The notes under the pieces are model-generated. The model worked only from the letters and a program-made list of their open reading frames with translations, had not been told where the DNA came from and ran no database searches. A stretch of DNA of 5,809 nucleotides from JAXFQS01 sp034178815 (GTDB taxonomy: Bacteria; Verrucomicrobiota; Kiritimatiellia; RFP12; DVOR01). A program made the translations under genes and the position numbers. The stretch's first letter is position 1. Each line of letters begins with the position of its first letter. Location: the NCBI GenBank assembly GCA_034178815.1, contig JAXFQS010000011.1:1-5809 (forward strand). Direction: 5' to 3'. Below are positions 1 through 4,722 of the stretch, piece after piece.

Positions 1-718
1 CAACAAAGGTCTCGGGACAGCGGGTCAACTTTCCTTTCCGTTCAACATAGATGTTGTTGGCACCGTTGACCATAATTTCCGTCACGCTATCGTCAGCCAG
101 GAAGTCCTCGATAGGCCCCAGGCGCATCGCTTCATTGAAGATTTCGACACCAATACGCTGAGGGTCTATTCCTTCAGGAATGCGCCCCTTTGCCGTGACT
201 TCCTCGATGACTGCATCAATCGTCTGCCGAGCCTTTTCCTGCAAATTGACAGCGGCAGTTCCCTGCGCGGTCATACGGCGCAAATCAAGCCGCTTGAGGA
301 CCTCCTTGTGAATTTGGTCTTTAATCTGTCGGCGGACATTTCGCAAGGGATCCTCAGGCTCTGAAGCCGTTTCTTGGTTCGTTTCAGCAGGTTGGGCCGA
401 TTGTCGCGCGGGCAGCTGTTGGACGGGCATCTCATCGGCAATGCGCAGGAATGCCTGCCCCACAGCAACTATATCGGCGGAAGTCAACCGGCTTTCTTCG
501 TAAATGGGCTTACCGTTAAGGAAAGTGCCGTTGCTGGAGTGCAGATCCTTGATTGTCACGCTCCCCTGTCCAACATTGATCAACAAGTGACGCGTACTGA
601 TGCTGGCGGAATTGACCTGGATGTCGCAAGAGGAACTGCGTCCGAGAATTCGCACACCTTCCTCAAGGGGAATGCTTCGGTCAGGTTCGCCGTCAATATG
701 CAGATGCAATGTGTACAT
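1..718 (-). CDS. cpaF: FHA domain fused to CpaF/TadA-type secretion ATPase (N-terminal 239 residues; C-terminus beyond window)
   Basis: This is the predicted cytoplasmic motor ATPase of a Tad/Flp pilus, with an added N-terminal forkhead-associated (FHA) phosphothreonine-binding domain. The frame is open from ATG 716-718 to the left edge. Residues 1-93 are the FHA domain: G26-R27, then S41-T-R-H44, then S61-S-N-G-T65 with N68-G69, which are the canonical phosphopeptide-binding positions. A Gln/Ala/Glu-rich linker (about 97-123) follows, then a basic helical segment with IKDQIHKEVLKRLDL. Next comes the CpaF/TadA hallmark GPIEDFLADDSVTEIMVNG (201-219) and a YVERKGKL strand. The Walker A and B motifs would lie beyond the edge and cannot be seen. 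The start lies 3 bp after the cpaB stop with no clear Shine-Dalgarno, so translation is probably coupled to cpaB. Family knowledge: FHA domains bind phospho-Thr proteins, so phosphorylation control of the motor is an inference. CpaF identity is sure; the exact pilus type is less so. Confidence 0.93.
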   Translation of the reverse strand, partial: MYTLHLHIDGEPDRSIPLEEGVRILGRSSSCDIQVNSASISTRHLLINVGQGSVTIKDLHSSNGTFLNGKPIYEESRLTSADIVAVGQAFLRIADEMPVQQLPARQSAQPAETNQETASEPEDPLRNVRRQIKDQIHKEVLKRLDLRRMTAQGTAAVNLQEKARQTIDAVIEEVTAKGRIPEGIDPQRIGVEIFNEAMRLGPIEDFLADDSVTEIMVNGANNIYVERKGKLTRCPETFV

Positions 719-721
719 GGA

Positions 722-1528
722 TTACTTGCTGACTCGCTTGCGGAGCAGCTCCTGCTGGCGAAAGAGGTTGAGTTTTTCGATCTGATCCTGAATGCGGCTG
801 AAGTCGACCTTGGGGAGTTCCTTCTCGAAATTGGTGTCGTTGGGATGGCGCAAAACCAAAAAGAGCCGCCCCTTGATTTGTTCGCTGAAAACCAGCATTT
901 CCGCTTCGCGCGGTGTGACCTCAAGGGTCACCGTCCCGTAGCCCGACGCACCGGAACCTTGGTTGGCGGTGCGTGCGCGTTCTTTACCGACGGCCAGTAC
1001 AGTGACATCCTGCAGAATAGTGAATGTGACCAGTTCGGCCTCGCCCTTGGCATTGGGAAATGTGAATGTACCCAACACATCAATATGGTCATTCGGTCGA
1101 ATCATTCCACTGACAGCAGCAGCCCCCGAGGCGTTGATTGAGATGGCCCGCATACCATTTTTGATTTCTCGGGAAAGTCCGCCAATCGGCTGGCCTCCTT
1201 CAATATCAATCCAATAGAGCGGCTTATTGCGCTCAACGGTGTTGACCAATCGGCGCCCCACCAAAGCCATGGCATTTTCGGCCTTGACATAGTCAGACCT
1301 CAAACCGGCCGAGGGCAACTCGGTCAACCCAAAGTCTGATTGCTGCAAAGGCGTTCCAACCGGAAGCGTCTTGGTCAAGACCACGCACTTGACCATCTTG
1401 TTGGCCTGCCGGATTCTTTGAATCTCGCGCCCGACCTCCCGATCCTTTGCCGCCAGATAACTCTGCGTCAAAAGAGCCGCCAAGAGACCGATGGCAATCG
1501 ATATGACCAATATCATCTTCTGTTTCAT
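722..1528 (-). CDS. cpaB: Flp pilus assembly protein CpaB/RcpC (SAF + RcpC domains)
   Basis: This 268-residue protein is the periplasmic/inner-membrane Tad component that, in studied systems, supports assembly or gating of the RcpA/CpaC secretin. Residues 1-26 form an N-terminal membrane anchor (MKQK, then the hydrophobic run MILVISIAIGLLAALL). A SAF-like domain spans about 46-108, with VVLTKTLPVGTPLQQSDF and ALVGRRLVNTVERNKPLYW typical of the family. The RcpC domain spans about 118-228, with GMRAISI, GMIRPNDHIDVLGTF, TILQDVTVLAVG and VTLEVTPREAEMLVFSEQIKGRL split over short stretches. Residues 240-268 are a charged helical tail. Length is normal for the family. The ATG at 1526-1528 has a strong Shine-Dalgarno (AGGAAGGA, plus-strand 1534-1541) five bases upstream. 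It lies 21 bp after the small exported protein gene and 3 bp before FHA-cpaF. In many Tad loci the secretin gene follows cpaB; here the ATPase follows directly. Confidence 0.95.
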   Translation of the reverse strand: MKQKMILVISIAIGLLAALLTQSYLAAKDREVGREIQRIRQANKMVKCVVLTKTLPVGTPLQQSDFGLTELPSAGLRSDYVKAENAMALVGRRLVNTVERNKPLYWIDIEGGQPIGGLSREIKNGMRAISINASGAAAVSGMIRPNDHIDVLGTFTFPNAKGEAELVTFTILQDVTVLAVGKERARTANQGSGASGYGTVTLEVTPREAEMLVFSEQIKGRLFLVLRHPNDTNFEKELPKVDFSRIQDQIEKLNLFRQQELLRKRVSK

Positions 1529-1549
1529 GCAAATCCTTCCTGAGTCAAA

Positions 1550-1885
1550 TTAAAAACTCTTCTTCTCCAAGACCACCGTCTGCGTGCGTCCATTCGTCAA
1601 AGCCCGCACCAAGGTCGCACACAAGCGGTCTCCGTTCTGATACAGCGCCGTCTCCCGCGAAAGGCTGAATGGCACCCAACCGGCATCCGTCAACTCCCGA
1701 TGAAGACGAGCAAAGGCAACTTCCGGCGATTCAGCACTCTCCTCAACACTCAACTCTGCCCGAACCGTCCGATAGGAGGGCATCTGCGAGAAGAACGAGC
1801 GCCCTGGAAGTTTCAAGGAAAACCGTGCGGCCACCGGCAAGGAAAGCGCCAGCAACGCCATCAGCAGAAGCCCAATTTTCTTCAC
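1550..1885 (-). CDS. Small exported protein of unknown function in the Tad cluster
   Basis: I do not recognise this 111-residue protein. It has a clear Sec signal peptide: MKK, a Leu/Ala-rich core (residues 4-18), and a probable cleavage site after VAA at about residue 20. The mature part (about 91 residues) has one cysteine (C89) and no further membrane segment. It contains a helical stretch (AFARLHRELTDAGW, 57-70) and then strand-like segments around ALYQNGDRL, ATLVRAL and TQTVVLEKK, so it looks like a small alpha/beta domain. The start is GTG 1883-1885, which overlaps the TadE stop in a GTGA junction. A GGAG Shine-Dalgarno (plus-strand 1894-1897) sits eight bases upstream. The overlap and the 21-bp gap to cpaB place it firmly in the pilus operon, so a periplasmic accessory role in pilus assembly is likely but inferred. 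Confidence 0.85.
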   Translation of the reverse strand: MKKIGLLLMALLALSLPVAARFSLKLPGRSFFSQMPSYRTVRAELSVEESAESPEVAFARLHRELTDAGWVPFSLSRETALYQNGDRLCATLVRALTNGRTQTVVLEKKSF

Positions 1886-2427
1886 GGTGCAAACTCCATA
1901 TTCGGCATCCAGATTTCCTGGGAGAGCCGGATCTCGGGCTTATCGTAGACAGTCTGCCGAATGAAGTTGTCGACCGTCACATCGGCCTTTGCCTCTCGAT
2001 GAACCAACCCAATGCCCAAGGCCGTATCGCCCGTTCTGTAGACCGTTGACGGAGAAAAGTCCAACAGGCTATTCTCAGCCGGCGCATAGTCCGAACCTGC
2101 CGCCGAAAGGATGGTGTTCAGCGAATTGATGCCTGCCATACGCGGCTGATCGTCGGCTGTGCCCATTTTCTGGTCGGGGCCAGCCCCCCAGTCGGCAATG
2201 AAGCGGGGGGATTGCGCCAAGCCGCCCGCCAAGGCGGCCATACCGCCATCGGCTCGAACCTTAGCGGCCAAGTCGATGGTTTTGCTGGACAGGCGCGCCA
2301 AATGGGTTAGCCCAATCACGATGAGCAAAATCAGAAATAGCGCGGCGACAAACTCAATGGCCGCCTGCCCTGTCTGCTGGTTGCGCCCGGTATAGTGAAC
2401 TCCTCTCATCAGCGACCATTTTATCAT
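1882..2427 (-). CDS. tadE: TadE-like minor pseudopilin
   Basis: Predicted Tad-pilus pseudopilin, held in the inner membrane by one helix with its bulk in the periplasm. Using ATG 2425-2427, the protein has 181 residues. The segment TGQAAIEFVAALFLILLIVIG (split at G20/Q21) is the TadE-type prepilin motif: a Gly just before the cleavage point, Glu at mature position +5, Phe at +6, then a hydrophobic helix to about residue 40. TadV-type prepilin peptidases cut such sites in characterised systems. The mature domain carries GPDQKMGTADD (83-93), which resembles short acidic calcium-binding loops. The start is uncertain. ATG 2425-2427 abuts the GGGAGGT motif at 2428-2434, which is too close. ATG 2407-2409 gives a typical 14-residue leader but lacks a well-placed Shine-Dalgarno. 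The frame also stays open up to a TTG at 2509-2511. It is the first gene of the cluster and overlaps the next by 4 bp. Confidence 0.85.
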   Translation of the reverse strand: MIKWSLMRGVHYTGRNQQTGQAAIEFVAALFLILLIVIGLTHLARLSSKTIDLAAKVRADGGMAALAGGLAQSPRFIADWGAGPDQKMGTADDQPRMAGINSLNTILSAAGSDYAPAENSLLDFSPSTVYRTGDTALGIGLVHREAKADVTVDNFIRQTVYDKPEIRLSQEIWMPNMEFAP

Positions 2428-2434
2428 ACCTCCC
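2428..2434 (-). promoter_or_regulatory. Shine-Dalgarno-like GGGAGGT at the tadE start
   Basis: This is the strongest ribosome-binding motif near tadE, but its spacing fits neither in-frame ATG well: 0 bases to ATG 2425-2427 and 18 bases to ATG 2407-2409. The best-spaced ATG (2417-2419, 8 bases away) is in another frame and reads only 21 codons, to a TGA at 2354-2356. Either initiation at 2425-2427 uses the motif at very short spacing, or the overlapping short frame is translated and feeds tadE, or the sequence has an indel here. Confidence 0.4.
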
Positions 2435-2450
2435 AGTAAATCTTCAAGTG

Positions 2451-2476
2451 AAAACCCCCTCTGCCGTTTGAGGAGG
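2451..2476 (-). terminator. Terminator-like hairpin in the tadE leader (possible attenuator)
   Basis: Read on the minus strand, CCTCCTC (2470-2476) pairs with GAGGGGG (2455-2461) over seven pairs (one G-U) around an 8-base loop. It is followed at once by TTTT (2451-2454). This is the layout of a short intrinsic terminator, and it lies between the candidate promoter at 2619-2648 and tadE. An upstream GGAGG (2515-2519) could pair with CCTCC of the 5' arm and so act as an antiterminator. The short U-tract makes efficient termination uncertain. Confidence 0.35.
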
Positions 2477-2484
2477 TGTCGAAT

Positions 2485-2514
2485 GGCTTGCAGATGGCGA
2501 AGGAGAATCAAGCC
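2485..2514 (-). repeat. Hairpin in the tadE leader
   Basis: GGCTTG (2509-2514 on the minus strand) pairs with CAAGCC (2485-2490) as a perfect 6-bp stem around an 18-base loop. It sits directly upstream of the terminator-like hairpin at 2451-2476. Together they could form a folded leader; no known riboswitch class is recognised. Confidence 0.3.
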
Positions 2515-2618
2515 CCTCCACGAGTCCCGTTCAGCCCAGTCGGCGAAATCTGTTCAGGTTTCTGACCGTCCCATTTCTGGCCCACGCAAGGTGCGGCTTA
2601 TGCGCTACCTTTCGGATT

Positions 2619-2648
2619 GTCATACTGTTTGAGCACAGGGCTAGTCAA
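2619..2648 (-). promoter_or_regulatory. Sigma70-like promoter facing the Tad genes, with a dyad over the -35
   Basis: On the minus strand, TTGACT (2643-2648, five of six consensus bases) is followed after 18 bases by TATGAC (2619-2624, four of six). Transcription would start near 2612 and run toward tadE with a leader of about 185 bases. The -35 lies inside an inverted repeat CTAGT (2641-2645) / ACTAG (2654-2658), a possible repressor or activator site. This is a visual consensus match only. A weaker alternative, TTCACT with an 18-base spacer and TATGAT (2423-2428), overlaps the tadE start region. Confidence 0.4.
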
Positions 2649-2671
2649 GTTAAACTAGACCGGAAAAGTCC

Positions 2672-2710
2672 CTGCACCTACGGCAGCGTGCAGCCCAGTC
2701 ATCACTGCCG
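2672..2710. repeat. Two overlapping, mutually exclusive inverted repeats
   Basis: CTGCAC (2672-2677) pairs with GTGCAG (2688-2693), while CGGCAG (2681-2686) pairs with CTGCCG (2705-2710). CGGCAG lies within the loop of the first stem and its partner lies outside, so the stems interlock and would compete or form a pseudoknot. On the minus strand the first hairpin is followed four bases later by TTTT (2664-2667), so it could be a weak terminator for esterase transcripts ahead of the pilus promoter. Confidence 0.3.
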
Positions 2711-2755
2711 GGAGGTTGTTCATCCCCACGCCTTTTGCAGGCAGGCGAGGATAAA

Positions 2756-2821
2756 ATGAGCCAACGAGAGCGGATAGAAGCGTTCGCCCATGAACTTCTA
2801 CACTCCGATGGCGGGGCGTAA
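2756..2821 (+). CDS. Possible 21-codon peptide containing HELLH (doubtful)
   Basis: ATG 2756-2758 is preceded by GAGG with a 5-base spacer, a good Shine-Dalgarno. The peptide begins MSQRERIEAFAHELLH and ends at TAA 2819-2821. It has a charged, helix-like composition. The HExxH match is the zinc-metallopeptidase signature, as in ImmA/IrrE proteins, but nothing follows that could form a domain, and the other frames do not continue it. It may be a chance frame, a decayed gene start or a real micropeptide. It is the only candidate rightward gene in the window. Confidence 0.15.
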   Translation: MSQRERIEAFAHELLHSDGGA

Positions 2822-2827
2822 AGTCGA

Positions 2828-2920
2828 TTAATCCTCATCGGCAGTGGCGACGATTAGTGCGAAAACTAATCCATTTGCCACGGGTAATCCGGCGGATTTG
2901 AACAGGAGGACTGACCACAT
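2828..2920 (-). CDS. Possible 30-residue single-span membrane peptide
   Basis: A short frame runs from ATG 2918-2920 to TAA 2828-2830, starting MWSVLLFKSAGLPVANG, continuing LVFALIVAT and ending ADED. It has a near-continuous hydrophobic stretch with a small acidic C-terminus, which would suit a membrane micropeptide such as type I toxin-like or regulatory peptides. AGGCAGGA ends directly against the ATG, so the Shine-Dalgarno is poorly placed. It lies 142 bp downstream of the esterase stop, directly beside the 56-bp palindrome, and overlaps the nested hairpin at 2844-2881. Thirty codons are easily open by chance, so this is a candidate only. Confidence 0.2.
   Translation of the reverse strand: MWSVLLFKSAGLPVANGLVFALIVATADED
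2844..2881 (+). repeat. Nested stem-loop, better paired as plus-strand RNA
   Basis: GTGGCGA (2844-2850) pairs with TTGCCAC (2875-2881), including one G-U pair. Inside it, GATTAGT (2852-2858) pairs perfectly with ACTAATC (2865-2871) around the loop GCGAAA. The two stems are separated by a small internal loop (C opposite CAT). On the minus strand the G-U becomes an A-C mismatch, so the fold favours a rightward transcript. No T-run follows, so it is not a classic terminator. No known RNA family is recognised. Confidence 0.4.
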
Positions 2921-2921
2921 T

Positions 2922-2977
2922 CCTGCCTATCCGTGCCTGCGAAAGGTTGCAACCTGACGGCGGCATTGATAGGCAGG
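2922..2977. repeat. 56-bp centred imperfect palindrome downstream of the esterase gene
   Basis: Three inverted repeats share one centre at 2949/2950: CCTGCCTATC (2922-2931) with GATAGGCAGG (2968-2977), TGCC (2934-2937) with GGCA (2962-2965), and the perfect core AGGTTGCAACCT (2944-2955). About 22 of 28 positions in each arm are complementary. There is no T-run, so it is not an ordinary intrinsic terminator. It begins 86 bp after the esterase stop. It could be a REP-like or miniature transposable element, a cruciform or RNA-stabilising structure, or a protein-binding site. It lacks the terminal RYYYAAC/GTTRRRY boxes expected of an integron attC site. Confidence 0.6.
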
Positions 2978-3062
2978 GGCAGGTGCGTAAGGTTGGTAGG
3001 AAGAGAACTGCTGGGTAGACAGGAAGATCGCAACAGGCAACGCAGTCTGAATCGGGATTGGC

Positions 3063-4697
3063 TCACTGCAACGCCAACGGACAGGGCCAATCATCCGTTC
3101 TGAATGGTGAAGCCGGAAGCCCCGCCCGATTGTAAAGATTGCACTCGGGGGCGCCGCGAAAAGCGTAGCGAACGGCGGCAGGTCTGGACACCTCCGGAGC
3201 GGAGACAACCACCCGTGAACCCTCAATCCGAGCAGTTGCGTGATGCCATTTGCGGTCAGCCCCGGCAATGGCAAACCCCTTGAGCACAGTTCCCTTGGGC
3301 GCCTCGACAGGGTCTGCCACATCCGTCACCCGCTTGACCCCAGTCATCAAACCGCACTCGGCATAGTCAAACGAGATCCAGACTTCAGCCCCCTTGACCT
3401 CAAAGTCCCGGTAAATCGGGCCAGATGGTATCACATCCTTGCCATACTCATTGCGCAATGCCCAGAGCGCCAGGCGCTCGCCTACATGGTACTTTTCTCT
3501 CGGGTGAATCTCCCAAGGTTCACCAAGGTCAATAGCTACCGCAAGCCCGGTATTGGGGATCGACAAACCCTTCCTCTGTGCCTCACGCACAAGCGTAAAA
3601 CCATCCCCTCCCTCAACCGCATCGACCTTGCGCCAATTGTTCCAGAAGGCAGCCAACTGCACCGCATAAAAGGGCAAATCGCGCCCCCACGCCTGCCGCC
3701 AGCCATTGACAAGAGCCCGGTAGAGCGGAAGGTAGGACTCGCCCTCCTTCGCATTGGCGCATCCCTGATACCAGATGACACCCTTTATGGGCAGTCGCGT
3801 AAAGGGATGAACCATACGGTTGTAAGTCGACCCCAGCCGGAGTGTGTCCAAACGATTCAGACGCGGGGCTTCCGTTTGCTCAGGTGCCTTGCCATCCTTG
3901 AGCGCCGCCGCAACCTCAGACCGCCATTGCTCCATTTGTTGCACATACGCCTCGACCGCCGTACGGCCTGCAACAGTATGGGGCAAGCAAGCCGCGACTT
4001 TATCGGCAAGGTTGCCAAGCGATGGCTCGGTAGCAAAGGCAGACGGCGGTATGAACGGCTCAATCCGAGAGGCGCTCCACGAAGTGTTGATAAGACCTAT
4101 TGCCAATCCAGTCTCCCGAACCAACCGCCGAGCGAAAAACCAACCCACGCATGTGACCATGTCGAAGCATTCATGCTGTCTCGTGGTTGGGTGCCATCCC
4201 TTCCGCTCGGCGAGAAAGATGGGATGATAGGCCAAGTCAGCATCCGGGAACGGTGCTGTTCCCCGAACGACTCGAATGGTGCGAATCTGCGGTAGTCCAT
4301 CCGCCTCGGCAGCAAAGCGTTCCTCTTCCAATGGATGCCACCCGAAGGAATACTCCATATTGCTCTGGCCTGAGCACATCCACACATCGCCGACTACTAC
4401 ATCCGAGAGGACAATCTTGCCATCACTAGACCATATCGTTAGATCGCGCCCCTCCGTTGTGGGGGCTAGCGGGGTGAGTTTGACTTCCCAGCGACCGTCG
4501 GCATTTACGACCACCTTGTGGTGCTGTCCTGCGAAAGCGACTTCGACGGAGGAAGCGGGTGTTGCCTTGCCGTAGATTGGTATCTCCGCATCCCGTTGAA
4601 GCACCATGTGCGAACTGAAGAACTTAGGCAATTCGATGCCGGCGGAAACACCCATCGCCAACAGGCCTGCAATCAGACCGGGGAGTATCTTGTTCAT
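3063..4697 (-). CDS. Secreted sialate O-acetylesterase (SASA family)
   Basis: Predicted exported esterase that removes O-acetyl groups from sialic acids or related acetylated glycans, easing later breakdown. The 544-residue protein starts with a signal peptide (MNK, hydrophobic core, probable cleavage near VSA at residues 17-19). A beta-sandwich-like N-terminal domain follows (about 21-100, with SSHMVLQRD and GRWEV). The catalytic SGNH-type region contains GDVWMCSGQSNMEYS, with the likely nucleophile S112 in GQSN. It continues with GLINTSWSASRIEPF (201-215), GVIWYQGCAN (306-315) and DLGEPWEIHP with D390 and H398. A C-terminal domain ends in NLYNRAGLPASPFRTDDWP. All hallmark motifs are present and length is normal. 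The ATG at 4695-4697 lies 25 bp after the upstream paralog's stop, with AAGGG and AGGA motifs in the gap. The substrate cannot be told from sequence; xylan or other acetyl-glycan esterases belong to the same family. Confidence 0.93.
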   Translation of the reverse strand: MNKILPGLIAGLLAMGVSAGIELPKFFSSHMVLQRDAEIPIYGKATPASSVEVAFAGQHHKVVVNADGRWEVKLTPLAPTTEGRDLTIWSSDGKIVLSDVVVGDVWMCSGQSNMEYSFGWHPLEEERFAAEADGLPQIRTIRVVRGTAPFPDADLAYHPIFLAERKGWHPTTRQHECFDMVTCVGWFFARRLVRETGLAIGLINTSWSASRIEPFIPPSAFATEPSLGNLADKVAACLPHTVAGRTAVEAYVQQMEQWRSEVAAALKDGKAPEQTEAPRLNRLDTLRLGSTYNRMVHPFTRLPIKGVIWYQGCANAKEGESYLPLYRALVNGWRQAWGRDLPFYAVQLAAFWNNWRKVDAVEGGDGFTLVREAQRKGLSIPNTGLAVAIDLGEPWEIHPREKYHVGERLALWALRNEYGKDVIPSGPIYRDFEVKGAEVWISFDYAECGLMTGVKRVTDVADPVEAPKGTVLKGFAIAGADRKWHHATARIEGSRVVVSAPEVSRPAAVRYAFRGAPECNLYNRAGLPASPFRTDDWPCPLALQ

Positions 4698-4722
4698 ATT
4701 CCTGACCCTTTCTTATGTAGCC

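Larger units (their letters stand above)
2512..3062. other. Intergenic region between the esterase and Tad genes
   Basis: No confident protein-coding gene is seen here. Longer open frames, such as minus 2650-2838 and minus 2866-3090, have Arg/Ser/Cys/Pro-rich compositions without domain-like patterns. The region holds the structures listed separately. It also contains the direct repeat CAGCCCAGTC at 2532-2541 and 2691-2700, and three copies of TAATCC between 2829 and 2890. No tRNA, tmRNA, RNase P, SRP or known riboswitch core was recognised by eye. Confidence 0.6.

Noticed and set aside
374..1141. Long plus-strand open frame (255 codons) opposite cpaB and FHA-cpaF
   Set aside because: It lies antisense to two well-recognised genes, and its translation shows no domain pattern.
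2430..2511. N-terminal extension of tadE from TTG 2509-2511, containing RGFSLEDLL that resembles a type IV prepilin site
   Set aside because: No 20-residue hydrophobic helix follows GFSLED, the true TadE-type motif lies downstream, and the extension runs through a terminator-like hairpin. It is kept only as an alternative start.
2590..2680. RNase P RNA-like fragments (GGAAAAGTCC and GCGGCTTATG)
   Set aside because: The two fragments occur in the wrong order and too close together, and the rest of the conserved core is missing.
2650..2838. Minus-strand 62-codon frame whose ATG overlaps the stop of the 30-codon frame
   Set aside because: The Arg/Ser/Cys-rich composition with no recognisable pattern suggests a chance frame in structured non-coding DNA.
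2895..2925. tRNA T-arm-like GTTCAAATCC on the minus strand
   Set aside because: The flanking bases do not pair as a T-stem, and no acceptor or anticodon arm is present.
2922..2977. Integron attC site
   Set aside because: The palindrome is the right size, but the terminal RYYYAAC and GTTRRRY boxes are absent and no integrase or cassette array is seen.
2927..3322. Minus-strand 131-codon frame spanning the end of the esterase gene
   Set aside because: Most of it is an alternative frame of the esterase, whose own C-terminus is typical and complete, so no frameshifted extension is needed.
3240..4295. Long plus-strand open frame (351 codons) opposite the esterase gene
   Set aside because: It is antisense to a full-length enzyme with all motifs; the Arg/Pro/Ser-rich composition is typical of a shadow frame.
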